Part shown: one piece after another, positions 36,715 through 46,148 of the stretch
How the letters are laid out: each line of letters starts with the position of its first letter
Numbering within the stretch: the first letter of the stretch is position 1
Assembly: GCA_003443635.1 (NCBI GenBank)
Contig: CP031964.1
Span: forward strand, 3,194,321 to 3,258,320
Length of the DNA stretch: 64,000 nucleotides
Direction: 5' to 3'
DNA from: Flavobacteriaceae bacterium
Lineage (GTDB): Bacteria > Bacteroidota > Bacteroidia > Flavobacteriales > Flavobacteriaceae
Translations under genes and position numbers: made by a program
The notes under the pieces: generated by a model
Told to the model about the DNA's origin: nothing
The model's input: the letters and a program-made list of their open reading frames with translations, nothing else
Databases searched by the model: none

Positions 36715-37998
36715 TTAAAAAAACTGTCCTATTCCGAAAACAAATCCACTATCAGAATTATTTCCTGTTCCAAATCCATAATCTAATCTAATCACAGCAT
36801 TAAATATACGTTTATGAATAAATCGTATTCCTAAACCTGGATTAAAGCGGATAGCATCACCTTCAACTAATTGATCAAAATCATTACCTGGAGTGCGCCA
36901 AGTACCCGCATCAATAAAGGTATTACTTTGTATAACAAACCAATCTTTTTCATACAAAGTATGTCTATATTCAGTATTTATAACTACTGAAGCTGTGCCC
37001 CTGTCTACTGTATTACCAACACCTCTTATGTTAATCTGGTTGTCTAATGCAAAAGGTGCAAAAGGTGAATTTTCATTAGATGTATAGGATAACCTTAATC
37101 TATTCGCTAAATTCCCTTTTTCCCCTACTCGTATAAAATATTCTAAATCATTAGTTCCAACAAAAGCATCTTCTAAAAAACCATCTCCACCAGAATTAAA
37201 TATATATTGAAAATTCGCTTGGTTTCTAAATCCAGAAACGTATTGATAATCAATATCTAAATCATTATATTCATATTCACTCGTAATACTAAAGTTTGTT
37301 GCATCTAATTGATTTGGTAAACCAGGGTTAATTTGATTATCTTCTATCTCATATTCTTGATCACCTATTAAAAACCCTAATTCTGCTCTATTATGAAAAT
37401 TAAATTCATAACTTAAAAATGTTTGAAAAGTTTTATTTTGAAACCTATAATCAGTTCCTTCTTCTTGGTTATCATTAATAAAAATTGGTTCGAAAGTAAC
37501 ATTATCTTGATAATTTATACCAAATCCAAATTTGTTATTAAATAGGAATGGAGCTTCCCAAAATATTCCATAAGAATCAAATACATCTCTTGAATAGAAC
37601 CCTCCAATAATTTGATTACGTCCAAGAAGATTAAACTCAAAAGCCGAAACTCTAAAAGCTACATCTTCATCATTATTAGCTTGAGAAATGCGAAGCCCCG
37701 GTATAATTGTAAAATTTTCTACAATTGAATATTTTAAAGTATAATCTGTTTTAGATTTTTTTACAATCGTGGATGTTGCTTTAGCAATACCAGCCAATCT
37801 ATTAAGTCTCTCTACATCTGTCGCAATTTTTAAAGAATCATATACGCTTCCTTCTTTTACTTTAATTAATCGTCTTAAAAAAGATTCTTTTGTACGCTTT
37901 AAACCTTCGATTTCTATTTTAGATATAGTTTTCTCTTGAGCATATCCAGAAGTTATAACTATCATTGCTAAAATTAAAACTCCAACTATCTTTTTCAT
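36715..37998 (-). CDS. Small Omp85/BamA-like outer membrane protein (copy 1)
   Basis: Same plan as copy 2: signal peptide (1-20), one POTRA (about 22-97; ISKIEIEGLKRTKESFLRRL) and a barrel with INIRGVGNTVDRGTA and the C-terminal signature GIGQFF. It overlaps the lipoprotein gene upstream by 4 bases. The one-POTRA layout is reminiscent of TpsB-like transporters, but no TpsA substrate is adjacent. Confidence 0.76.
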   Translation of the reverse strand: MKKIVGVLILAMIVITSGYAQEKTISKIEIEGLKRTKESFLRRLIKVKEGSVYDSLKIATDVERLNRLAGIAKATSTIVKKSKTDYTLKYSIVENFTIIPGLRISQANNDEDVAFRVSAFEFNLLGRNQIIGGFYSRDVFDSYGIFWEAPFLFNNKFGFGINYQDNVTFEPIFINDNQEEGTDYRFQNKTFQTFLSYEFNFHNRAELGFLIGDQEYEIEDNQINPGLPNQLDATNFSITSEYEYNDLDIDYQYVSGFRNQANFQYIFNSGGDGFLEDAFVGTNDLEYFIRVGEKGNLANRLRLSYTSNENSPFAPFALDNQINIRGVGNTVDRGTASVVINTEYRHTLYEKDWFVIQSNTFIDAGTWRTPGNDFDQLVEGDAIRFNPGLGIRFIHKRIFNAVIRLDYGFGTGNNSDSGFVFGIGQFF

Positions 37999-38753
37999 TC
38001 TACTATAAAGTTTTGATTAAGTATCAATAAATTAACCCAGTTATCTTCACTAACATCCATTACTGTGAAGTTATAATCTCTGTTTATTTCTAATTCTGGA
38101 GGTATTCCTTGGGTAATATTTAAGACTACGTTAGACGTATCATAATATTGAAAATTACTATCAAATGTATATGTTCCAGATAACAAATTATTTTGATTAT
38201 CTGAAATAACTTGAAAATAAATTGCATTATCTCCAACAGCATTGTCTAACCAGTTAAATTTTGGCATTTTAGTTATTTCTTGATTAATTATAGCACTTTG
38301 CTGATAAACAGTTGGTTTAGAAATTTGCTTTGTTCGAATTGGATTGGATATTTTAATTTCTCCGTTTAATTCATAAGTAATTATTATCCATTTCTCAATT
38401 TCAGAACTCCTTGTAAACATCCCTAAGGCACCATTAAAAAAAGGCTCGCTTTGTAAATTTATTTGTGTATAATTTGAAAAATCATCATTGTTAGCATCTA
38501 TATTTTCTGTTTCATAAAATCTAACATTAGTCCCTTCTCTTTCAATATAATAGTATGCCAATATATCATTTGTTTCTTGAGCACTTGCTGCACAAGCAAT
38601 GACTGCACTTGTTTCAATATTTCTATTCTCTACGTATGCTTCTAAACTACTTAAAATTGGTTCTTCAATTAGAGTAATATCATCATTAGAGTTTGAGCAT
38701 GAAACAATGCTTAAAGAAATAAATATGTATTTTATAATTTTATTTATATTCAT
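37995..38753 (-). CDS. Hypothetical lipoprotein
   Basis: A lipoprotein signal peptide (lipobox VSC at residues 17-19), then SNSNDD, an acidic stretch of the kind linked to surface export of Bacteroidota lipoproteins. The rest is beta-rich with no known motif. It overlaps the GH113-like gene by 14 bases and the Omp85-like gene by 4, so it is clearly co-transcribed and probably works with them at the outer membrane. Confidence 0.6.
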   Translation of the reverse strand: MNINKIIKYIFISLSIVSCSNSNDDITLIEEPILSSLEAYVENRNIETSAVIACAASAQETNDILAYYYIEREGTNVRFYETENIDANNDDFSNYTQINLQSEPFFNGALGMFTRSSEIEKWIIITYELNGEIKISNPIRTKQISKPTVYQQSAIINQEITKMPKFNWLDNAVGDNAIYFQVISDNQNNLLSGTYTFDSNFQYYDTSNVVLNITQGIPPELEINRDYNFTVMDVSEDNWVNLLILNQNFIVE

Positions 38754-39783
38754 TAAATTTTGCTCTCAATAGTTCTTCTACTGGCTTATTTTGTGGCGTA
38801 AATCTCGAATTATCTACTCCTCCTGAAGTTTCGTAATTATGAAACCATTTCCAAATAAATCCTCCTGCAAACCAATCTTCGTTCCAAAAACTATCAAACA
38901 CTGCCTGAGTTGCATTAACCTGAGCTTTTAAGTTTACTACATTCAACTCTCTATCTGATCTCCACGGCTCTCTAGCTGTATAGTTTACGCTCCTATAGCC
39001 ATATTCTGTAAATAAAATTGGTTTTTTATATTGATCTGAAATTCCTTTTATAACTATTTTATGAGGTTTCCAACCTTCAATACAAGCTTCAACACTAGGT
39101 GTTTCTTGATCACTTACGGGGAAATATGCATCTAAACCTATAAAATCTAGTTTGCTCCAAAATGGGGTTCGTTTAAATTCATCCCAATTTGCTGCGTAAG
39201 TTAATTTTCCTTTATATACTTTCTTCACTTCGTCTATTAAATCAAACCAGAATTCTGGACGATTTGTTATGAACGCTTCTAATTCAGTTCCAATACAAAA
39301 AATTTCAGCATTAATATTTTGAGCTACTTTAGCATATTCTAATATAAATTTCAGATATGAGCTCTCGAAGCTTTTCCAATCTGCCTCATTTTCCATTTTA
39401 ATAAAACCTGTGTATGCGCCACGAGCAATCCATACTTGGGGTTTCATCATTATTTTAATTCCTTTTTTTTGAAGCTGTTCTGCATATTGTTGTGCACCAG
39501 TTATTGTTTCTCCATAATATTGCCTATTGTTATAAGCTACTGAAGCAGAATTCAAATCTCGCATAAATGCAAAAGGCATAATTGCTGCATAATTAGCATT
39601 TAATTTAACTACAGGTTCTACGTGTTTATCAGAAATAGGAATTCGTGACGACACAAAACTCACTCCATTAACCTTAGAATTCTGCCCTAGTACAATTTGT
39701 ACCAAGAGCAGAATATTTAACATTATAGCTTTCTTAAAAAAGTTATAATAGGTTCCATTATATTTTTTAATCTTTCTAGACAA
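38740..39783 (-). CDS. Glycoside hydrolase of GH113-like TIM-barrel type
   Basis: TIM barrel with two candidate catalytic acids: Glu in FCIGTELEAF (acid/base) and Glu in PILFTEYGYRS (nucleophile), spaced as in clan GH-A. GH113 enzymes are mainly beta-mannanases; the substrate here is unproven. The signal sequence may start at the internal Met at residue 21 (MLNILLLVQIVLGQ), making the first 20 residues an over-extension. It lies 8 bases after the porin-like gene. Confidence 0.7.
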   Translation of the reverse strand: MSRKIKKYNGTYYNFFKKAIMLNILLLVQIVLGQNSKVNGVSFVSSRIPISDKHVEPVVKLNANYAAIMPFAFMRDLNSASVAYNNRQYYGETITGAQQYAEQLQKKGIKIMMKPQVWIARGAYTGFIKMENEADWKSFESSYLKFILEYAKVAQNINAEIFCIGTELEAFITNRPEFWFDLIDEVKKVYKGKLTYAANWDEFKRTPFWSKLDFIGLDAYFPVSDQETPSVEACIEGWKPHKIVIKGISDQYKKPILFTEYGYRSVNYTAREPWRSDRELNVVNLKAQVNATQAVFDSFWNEDWFAGGFIWKWFHNYETSGGVDNSRFTPQNKPVEELLRAKFNEYK

Positions 39784-39791
39784 ATAAAAAT

Positions 39792-40709
39792 TTATTTTAA
39801 TGTAACATATCGAAGACCTATGTTGTATGATTCTCCAAGTCCAGTATCATTCCCTCTTGCAAAATAAGACCATAATGTTTCAATATTAAGTCTTTTTGTT
39901 AATTGATATTTCGCTCCAGCTCCTACAGCAGTTAAATCTTGCTCAAAATCATTCCCTAAATCTATAAGTTGAAAATGTTGTATAAATGTTTGTATTGTAA
40001 ACTTTGATGAAGGGAAGAAGCTTAGAAAAACACCAGGTGTTAAACGCAAACTATCATTTGCAAAACTACCATCAGATCTTCCATCTGCTCCAAAAGTTAA
40101 ACCATCTCCAAAGTTTAATTCTGTATTTAAGTCAAAAAACAATTGCCATTTATTTCCTCCTAAAGGAAGGTCATAAAAAAATCTGTTTTGAAATGTAAAT
40201 CCATCTTGATCAAAGAAAACTCCGTTGTCAAACTCACTTTCAATAAGTGGGATTACAAAAGACGTTTGTATCGAGAATTTTGGCAAGTTTTTAAATGGTA
40301 CAAATTTAATACTAGGTGCTATACTAGTGAGTCCACTTCTTGCAGTCCCTGATTCGCCATCAAATTGAAATACATCAAAAGCTCCTCTACCACCTATTGT
40401 ATTAGAACGAAATTCTAATACTAATCCTAAATTAATTCTTCTACTATCTGAAACTCCTATAAATGCGTCTAAAGTAGATGTGAAAAAGTTTTCTCTTGGT
40501 ACAGTAAATGTATCTGCTCCACCTCTTTGATTAGATCTAGTTTGTGTAAATAAGTTATTGAACCATTTAATATCCACCTGTCCTTTTTTTATTAACTGAG
40601 ATGGTGTTAAATTTTGAATTACAGAACCTTCATCTTTTTCTTCTTCTTGAGCGAATCCAAAGAATACAATTCCAAACAAGGCAACAATTAATAGTGTACT
40701 TTTTTTCAT
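39792..40709 (-). CDS. Outer membrane porin-like beta-barrel protein
   Basis: A signal peptide (residues 1-20, FFGFAQ) is followed by alternating hydrophobic strands throughout (for example FTIQTFIQHFQL and YNIGLRYVTLK). No plug or TonB box is visible. At 305 residues it fits a 12-strand barrel. It lies 8 bases before the GH113-like gene, which suggests uptake or export linked to that hydrolase. Confidence 0.6.
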   Translation of the reverse strand: MKKSTLLIVALFGIVFFGFAQEEEKDEGSVIQNLTPSQLIKKGQVDIKWFNNLFTQTRSNQRGGADTFTVPRENFFTSTLDAFIGVSDSRRINLGLVLEFRSNTIGGRGAFDVFQFDGESGTARSGLTSIAPSIKFVPFKNLPKFSIQTSFVIPLIESEFDNGVFFDQDGFTFQNRFFYDLPLGGNKWQLFFDLNTELNFGDGLTFGADGRSDGSFANDSLRLTPGVFLSFFPSSKFTIQTFIQHFQLIDLGNDFEQDLTAVGAGAKYQLTKRLNIETLWSYFARGNDTGLGESYNIGLRYVTLK

Positions 40710-40739
40710 TTTATTTTTTTTAGTTGTTATTTTTAATAT

Positions 40740-41450
40740 CTATTGTTTATTTAAATTCCAATTATAAGTGAAGTAACTTAGTTTATAATTATTCGGAATT
40801 TTTTCTGTTCTATAAGTATTTATAAAGTCAATTTCATTTCCATTCTTTATAAAATCTTCTTTATACCATTCTAATATCTGAGATCCTTCTACTCGCTTTT
40901 TTTTGGCATTTACCTTCAAAAAATTTCCATTTAAAGCAATTTTAGTTTGCTCATCCATTTGTGCATCTAAAGTATTTGGCAAATAAGCTTTGCTAATTAA
41001 TGGCGGGCACCCTATAGCCCCACAAACCAATACAAAATGAAAACGAGCATCTTTAAATTCCGCTCTTAAAATTTTGTTTTCTATATCGTTTAATGTTATA
41101 GATTTTCCTGCAATTCTGTAAGTTGTTTTGTCAAAAAATCCAGCATTATCTAAAGGAGATTTTGTAGGATAATTATCTACAATTCCTTTTATTACAGATA
41201 AATTGTAAGCATTAATCCAAAACGCTTGATAAGCATTTGCATCACTTTTTGCAACTGTGATTTTCTCTATAAGGTTTGTTAATTCATTTAAAGATGCTGG
41301 AGCAGATTTTATTTTTGAATAAGCAACCTTTCCATTATTAACATAACTATTAAAAAAAGTATCTGCTTTGGCAAAAAACGTATTAATATCTTGTGTGAAT
41401 CCTGAATTAGATATTAAAATTACAGTTAGTATAAGTATATATTTTTTCAT
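40740..41450 (-). CDS. Secreted DUF547 protein
   Basis: A signal peptide (MKKYILILTVILISNSGFTQ) is followed by a DUF547 domain with FWINAYNLSVI, the HFVLVCGAIGCPPL segment and LEWYKEDF. It is similar in plan to the DUF547 lipoprotein at 33083 but lacks the lipobox and acidic linker. I chose the start at 41450 because it gives a clean signal peptide; an upstream ATG at 41471 would add MNLKKNK. Confidence 0.8.
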   Translation of the reverse strand: MKKYILILTVILISNSGFTQDINTFFAKADTFFNSYVNNGKVAYSKIKSAPASLNELTNLIEKITVAKSDANAYQAFWINAYNLSVIKGIVDNYPTKSPLDNAGFFDKTTYRIAGKSITLNDIENKILRAEFKDARFHFVLVCGAIGCPPLISKAYLPNTLDAQMDEQTKIALNGNFLKVNAKKKRVEGSQILEWYKEDFIKNGNEIDFINTYRTEKIPNNYKLSYFTYNWNLNKQ

Positions 41451-41653
41451 TTTATTTTTTTTCAAGTTCATTTTAATTGTAGCTTCTGTCGAACAAAAAT
41501 GTTGTTTACTTACATTTTTTAGAAATCATTATCTATTTCTTAACCTTACACTTAAATCAATAATATTAACTTATTTATACTAAATCTAAATAATTGATAG
41601 CTAATTAAGTTTGTATATTTATGTCCGACTTAGTAACGAACAACAACTAATTT

Positions 41654-42952
41654 ATGGAACACATTGTTATCATTGGAAATGGAATATCTGGCGTTACAGT
41701 AGCTAGGCATATTCGTAAACTTTCAGACAAAAAAATCACTATTGTTTCTGCAGAAACTGATTATTTCTTTTCTCGTACTGCACTTATGTATATTTATATG
41801 GGGCATATGAAATTTGAACATACACAACCTTATGAGAATTGGTTTTGGGAGAAGAACAGAATTGAATTAAAAAATGGGTATGTATCTAAGGTCAATACTT
41901 CTAACAAACAGTTAGAGTTTGATAACGGAGAAACTTTGTCTTATGATAAATTAGTTATTGCATCTGGTAGCAAGCCAAATAAATTTGGTTGGCCAGGACA
42001 AGATTTAAATGGTGCAATGGGAATGTATCATAAACAAGATTTAGAAAATCTCGAAAAACGTGCGCCTAATAATAAAGTTTGTAAACGCGCAGTAATTGTT
42101 GGTGGCGGCCTTATAGGTATTGAGTTAGCAGAAATGTTAAATAGTAGAAACATCCCTGTAACATTTTTAGTTCGTGAGAAAAGTTTTTGGAATGGTGTTT
42201 TACCAGACGGTGAAAGTCAAATGATAAACAGGCATATTAAAAATCATCATATCGATTTACGTTTAGGGTTTAATCTAAAAGAAATTTCCTCTGACGAAAA
42301 CGGAAATGTAAAATCTATTACAATTGCCGAAACTAATGAAGTTATAGAGTGTAATGTTGTTGGACTAACTGCGGGTGTTTCTCCAAACATTAATTTTCTT
42401 AAAGATTCTGGTATAGAACTAGGAAGAGGTGTTAAAGTAAATCGTTTTTTAGAAACTAATATTAAAGATATTTATGCTATTGGTGATTGTGCAGAACAAC
42501 ACGAAGGTATAAATGGACGCCGCCCTATTGAAGCTGTCTGGTATACCGGACGCATGATGGGAGAAACTTTAGCGCAAACTATTTGTGGTAATCGTATACA
42601 ATATAATCCTGGACATTGGTTTAACTCAGCTAAGTTTTTAGATATAGAATATCAAACTTACGGATGGGTATTTTCCAAGCCAAGAGAAAATGAAGCACAT
42701 TTTCATTGGAAACACGAAGATGACACTAAATGTATTACCGTAAATTATAATACAGAAACTAATGCTTTTATTGGCATCAATACTTTTGGTATTAGAATGC
42801 GTCATGAAACTTTTGATCGTTGGTTAACTGAACAGAGAGATGTAGATTATGTTATTAATAATCTTGCCGAAGCTAATTTTGATCCGGAATTTTATAAGAC
42901 TTTTGAGTCAGAAATTCAATCAGCATTTAAAAATCAATTACAAACAGCATAA
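41654..42952 (+). CDS. FAD-dependent pyridine-nucleotide-disulfide-type oxidoreductase
   Basis: Two dinucleotide-binding domains are seen: FAD (IIGNGISGVTVARHI, residues 5-19) and NAD(P) (AVIVGGGLIGIELAEML, about 145-161). The FAD-binding IKDIYAIGDCAEQHEG follows near residue 275. No CxxC redox pair is present, so it resembles nitrite-reductase or rubredoxin-reductase-like enzymes. It is 11 bases upstream of a membrane polyferredoxin and the two probably form an electron-transfer pair. Confidence 0.82.
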   Translation: MEHIVIIGNGISGVTVARHIRKLSDKKITIVSAETDYFFSRTALMYIYMGHMKFEHTQPYENWFWEKNRIELKNGYVSKVNTSNKQLEFDNGETLSYDKLVIASGSKPNKFGWPGQDLNGAMGMYHKQDLENLEKRAPNNKVCKRAVIVGGGLIGIELAEMLNSRNIPVTFLVREKSFWNGVLPDGESQMINRHIKNHHIDLRLGFNLKEISSDENGNVKSITIAETNEVIECNVVGLTAGVSPNINFLKDSGIELGRGVKVNRFLETNIKDIYAIGDCAEQHEGINGRRPIEAVWYTGRMMGETLAQTICGNRIQYNPGHWFNSAKFLDIEYQTYGWVFSKPRENEAHFHWKHEDDTKCITVNYNTETNAFIGINTFGIRMRHETFDRWLTEQRDVDYVINNLAEANFDPEFYKTFESEIQSAFKNQLQTA

Positions 42953-42963
42953 CAATATTAAAA

Positions 42964-44562
42964 ATGAGTAATAAATTAAATCATAGTATGTCTTTGGCTA
43001 AACCTGATCCACAAGACATTTCAAACAAACAAAAAATAGCATTAGCTTTAGGAGTAATTGGTTTGTTTATCTTAGTATTAGCGTTAGCAAATATAAATTT
43101 GCCCAATAAAGCTATATTTTTAGTTGTTTCTTTAGGGCTTATTTCTTTAGGTACAGTTATTTATTCAAGAGATATGTATTTATCTAAATTAGAGGGCATT
43201 AAAAATGATGGCCTTTGGTTTAAATCTATTTCATCCCGTGGTGCATGGGGTTGGATAGCAGGTATTATACTTACTGCATTTTATATCGTTTTATATTTTA
43301 AAGCAGAATTATTAGGTAAAGGGCAAGGTATTGATGGAGCTAATACTGGATTAATATCATTATTTGATCCTCTAAGTCAACTACTGGCAGGTCGAGATGC
43401 CAGTGAATGGTTTGTTTACGGCGTACTATATACATTAGCTATTTTTGCTTTTGGCTATAAATTTATGTTAAAATATAAGCATAATCGTTATCAGCAGTTA
43501 CGTACAGCATCGGTTATGTTTTTCCAATTAGGGTTTGCTTTTTTAATTCCTGAATTTCTACATCGTTTAAATTCTGATTTACCATATAACAATTTAGCAA
43601 ATATGTGGCCTCTTAATTATTATAACTTTGATCAATACAGAATTGATGGTTTTATTAATAGTGGCTCGCTTGGAATGGCATTTTTAATTTTTGGAATATT
43701 ATCAATTTTTGTAATCTCCCCATTTTTAACTTATAAATACGGAAAGCGTTGGTATTGCTCTTGGGTTTGTGGTTGTGGAGGACTGGCAGAAACTGCTGGA
43801 GATTCATTTAGACAGTTATCCTCTAAAAAGATGTCAATTTGGAAATTGGAGCGTTGGATGATACATGCTGTTCTCGTATTTTCTGTAATTATGACTATTG
43901 CTTTAGTGTATACCTATTTAGGATATGACCCAAATAAATATTGGCTAACAAAAGGCACTTTCCTTTTATTATCTGGAGGATTCTTAACTTTAATTTTTGC
44001 AGCAGTTATGATTTTTAAACGCAAAGAGTTAGGTAAAGATACTAAATACGGTGCAATAGGCTACTTTGTTGTTTTAGGGTTACTAGTAGCGCTTCACCTT
44101 ACAGGGACAATTAATGAAGTGTTTTTTATAAATAATGGAACACTTAGATCTACATATGGTATTTATATAGGATCTATATTTTCAGGAGTCATTGGTACTG
44201 GATTTTATCCAATATTAGGAAATAGAACTTGGTGTAGAATGGGATGTCCTATGGCTGCAATTTTAGGGTTTCAACAACGTTTATTCTCTAAATTCAGAAT
44301 TACAACAAACGGTGGGCAATGTATTTCTTGTGGTAATTGCTCTAATACTTGTGAAATGGGTATTGATGTAAGAGCTTATGCTCAAAAAGGAGAAAATATT
44401 GTACGTTCAAGTTGTGTGGGTTGTGGTATATGTGCTGCTGTTTGCCCAAGAGGGGTTTTAAAATTAGAAAATGATTCTATGGAAGGACGTATTAACCCAA
44501 CAGATGTATTGTTAGGAAACGATGTAGATTTAATGGAGTTAGTAAATTCCAAAATCAAGTAA
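42964..44562 (+). CDS. Membrane-bound 4Fe-4S polyferredoxin (NapH/NosR-like)
   Basis: About ten hydrophobic segments carry CSWVCGCGG (about residues 264-272) and RTWCRMGCPM, the Cys pairs of NapH/NosR-type membrane proteins. Two classical ferredoxin clusters follow (CISCGNCSNTCEMG and CVGCGICAAVCPRG, about 455-505). It is likely to pass electrons between the quinone pool and the soluble flavoprotein encoded just upstream. The length is 532 residues. The physiological acceptor is unknown. Confidence 0.78.
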   Translation: MSNKLNHSMSLAKPDPQDISNKQKIALALGVIGLFILVLALANINLPNKAIFLVVSLGLISLGTVIYSRDMYLSKLEGIKNDGLWFKSISSRGAWGWIAGIILTAFYIVLYFKAELLGKGQGIDGANTGLISLFDPLSQLLAGRDASEWFVYGVLYTLAIFAFGYKFMLKYKHNRYQQLRTASVMFFQLGFAFLIPEFLHRLNSDLPYNNLANMWPLNYYNFDQYRIDGFINSGSLGMAFLIFGILSIFVISPFLTYKYGKRWYCSWVCGCGGLAETAGDSFRQLSSKKMSIWKLERWMIHAVLVFSVIMTIALVYTYLGYDPNKYWLTKGTFLLLSGGFLTLIFAAVMIFKRKELGKDTKYGAIGYFVVLGLLVALHLTGTINEVFFINNGTLRSTYGIYIGSIFSGVIGTGFYPILGNRTWCRMGCPMAAILGFQQRLFSKFRITTNGGQCISCGNCSNTCEMGIDVRAYAQKGENIVRSSCVGCGICAAVCPRGVLKLENDSMEGRINPTDVLLGNDVDLMELVNSKIK

Positions 44563-44634
44563 ATTATAATTAGATAGGTATTTGCATTCTTAACGACCAA
44601 ACTTTAAGAAATTTTAGTTTAATCTATTCAGAAT

Positions 44635-45462
44635 ATGATTTTTAAGATGGTGAATACCTATTTTAACATATACACATCCTCATTTAAACTAAAAGGGAAA
44701 ACCTCTATTTTAAATACAATTTCCTTATTTGTATTCCTTTCTATTTCAGCACAAAAGGTCTATCAAAAAACATATTATGATAATGGTAATTTAAAGGCTG
44801 AAGGTTGGTTAATTGGACAAATCGAAACAGATTACTGGAAATTTTATTATGAAAACGGACAATTAGAAAAAGAAGGCACTTATTTAACCGGTAAACAAAA
44901 TAATTTCTGGAAATCTTACCATAACAATGGAAAACTTAAATCTGAAGGCTATTATAGATTGAATCAAAAAACAAAACATTGGAAGTTTTATTATGAAAAT
45001 GGTTCACTTCAAAAATATGGTGATTATAAGGTTGATAAAGAAGAAGGATATTGGAAGTTTTTATATGATAACAAATCTTTAGAAAAAGAAGGTTTTTTCT
45101 TATCGGGAGAAAAAGTAAAATATTGGAAATTCTATTATAAAAATGGAACTTTGCATAAACATGGTATATATGCTATGAATAAAGAAACTAATTTCTGGGA
45201 ATTCTATCGTATGGATGGCAAGAAAGAGAGTGAAGGACATTACAAATCAGGTAAAAAAAGTAGTTGGTGGGTATTTTATGACAAAATGAATTTAATTAAC
45301 CATAAATGTCAATTACACGGTGAGAAAAAAGATGGTTATTGTTTACGCTACGAAAATGAAAAATTAGTTAAAGCCGAAAAATATAAAGACGGAAAAAAAA
45401 TTAAAGAATGGACAGATTATAAGTCCTTTAGAAAAGATAACAAACTCTCCGACCTTAAATGA
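44635..45462 (+). CDS. MORN-repeat (YwqK-like) protein
   Basis: About nine repeats of the MORN_2 type (YYxNGxLxxEGxxxxxxxxxxWKFY) fill residues 45-260, after a hydrophobic N-terminus ending ISAQ that looks like a signal peptide. It is probably a secreted or periplasmic repeat protein. NCBI often labels such proteins YwqK antitoxin, but no toxin is adjacent. Its stop overlaps the next gene by 4 bases. A second ATG at 44647 is an alternative start. Confidence 0.7.
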   Translation: MIFKMVNTYFNIYTSSFKLKGKTSILNTISLFVFLSISAQKVYQKTYYDNGNLKAEGWLIGQIETDYWKFYYENGQLEKEGTYLTGKQNNFWKSYHNNGKLKSEGYYRLNQKTKHWKFYYENGSLQKYGDYKVDKEEGYWKFLYDNKSLEKEGFFLSGEKVKYWKFYYKNGTLHKHGIYAMNKETNFWEFYRMDGKKESEGHYKSGKKSSWWVFYDKMNLINHKCQLHGEKKDGYCLRYENEKLVKAEKYKDGKKIKEWTDYKSFRKDNKLSDLK

Positions 45463-46148
45463 CACTTATAAAAGTTATCATTCCTGCATTTAACGAAGCA
45501 GATTCCATAGTAAATGTAATTAATGATATTCCTGATACTGTTGACGAAATAGTTGTTGTTAATAACAATTCAACAGACAACACAGAGGGTGAAGCTATTA
45601 AAGCTGGCGCTACCGTTATAAAAGAGCCTAATCGAGGTTACGGATATGCTTGCTTAAAAGGATTAGAATACATAGCAAATTCTGATAAAACACCTGATAT
45701 TATTGTTTTTTTAGATGGCGATTACAGTGATTACCCTGAACAACTGATCGAAATAGTAAACCCTATTATAACAAATGATATCGATTTTGTAATTGGAGCA
45801 CGAGTAAAACGACTACGAGAATCAGGATCTATGACTCCTCAACAAGTTTTTGGAAACTGGTTAGCTACATTTTTAATGAAAATCATGTTTCGAGCCAAGT
45901 TTACAGATTTAGGGCCATTTCGAGCTATAAAATACGATAAGCTCTTAGCGTTAGATATGCAAGATGAGACCTACGGTTGGACAGTAGAAATGCAATTAAA
46001 AGCATTAAAACAAAAATTATCGTACATAGAAATTCCTGTAAAATATAAACGAAGAATAGGGGTCTCAAAAGTTTCAGGAACTGTAAAAGGTACTATCTTT
46101 GCAGGGTTCAAAATTTTAAGTTGGATTTTTAAATATAGTTTTAAGTAA
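45459..46148 (+). CDS. GT2 glycosyltransferase, dolichol-phosphate-mannose-synthase-like
   Basis: GT-A fold: VIIPAFNEADSIV, VVVNNNSTDNTEG, and a DGDYSD metal motif (about residues 87-92). The GARVKRLRESGSMTPQQ segment suits the DPM1/GtrB-like group. It has no C-terminal membrane helices (229 residues). It would transfer a sugar to a polyprenyl phosphate, which the GT-C protein downstream could then use. It overlaps its neighbours by 4 bases and 1 base. Confidence 0.8.
   Translation: MTLIKVIIPAFNEADSIVNVINDIPDTVDEIVVVNNNSTDNTEGEAIKAGATVIKEPNRGYGYACLKGLEYIANSDKTPDIIVFLDGDYSDYPEQLIEIVNPIITNDIDFVIGARVKRLRESGSMTPQQVFGNWLATFLMKIMFRAKFTDLGPFRAIKYDKLLALDMQDETYGWTVEMQLKALKQKLSYIEIPVKYKRRIGVSKVSGTVKGTIFAGFKILSWIFKYSFK

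Noticed and set aside
35335..37998. The two Omp85-like genes as an assembly duplication
   Set aside because: They share motifs but differ at many residues throughout, so they are diverged paralogues and not a copied contig end.
44635..45462. Toxin-antitoxin locus suggested by the YwqK-like MORN protein
   Set aside because: No toxin-like gene is adjacent, and the neighbours are glycosyltransferases in the same operon.
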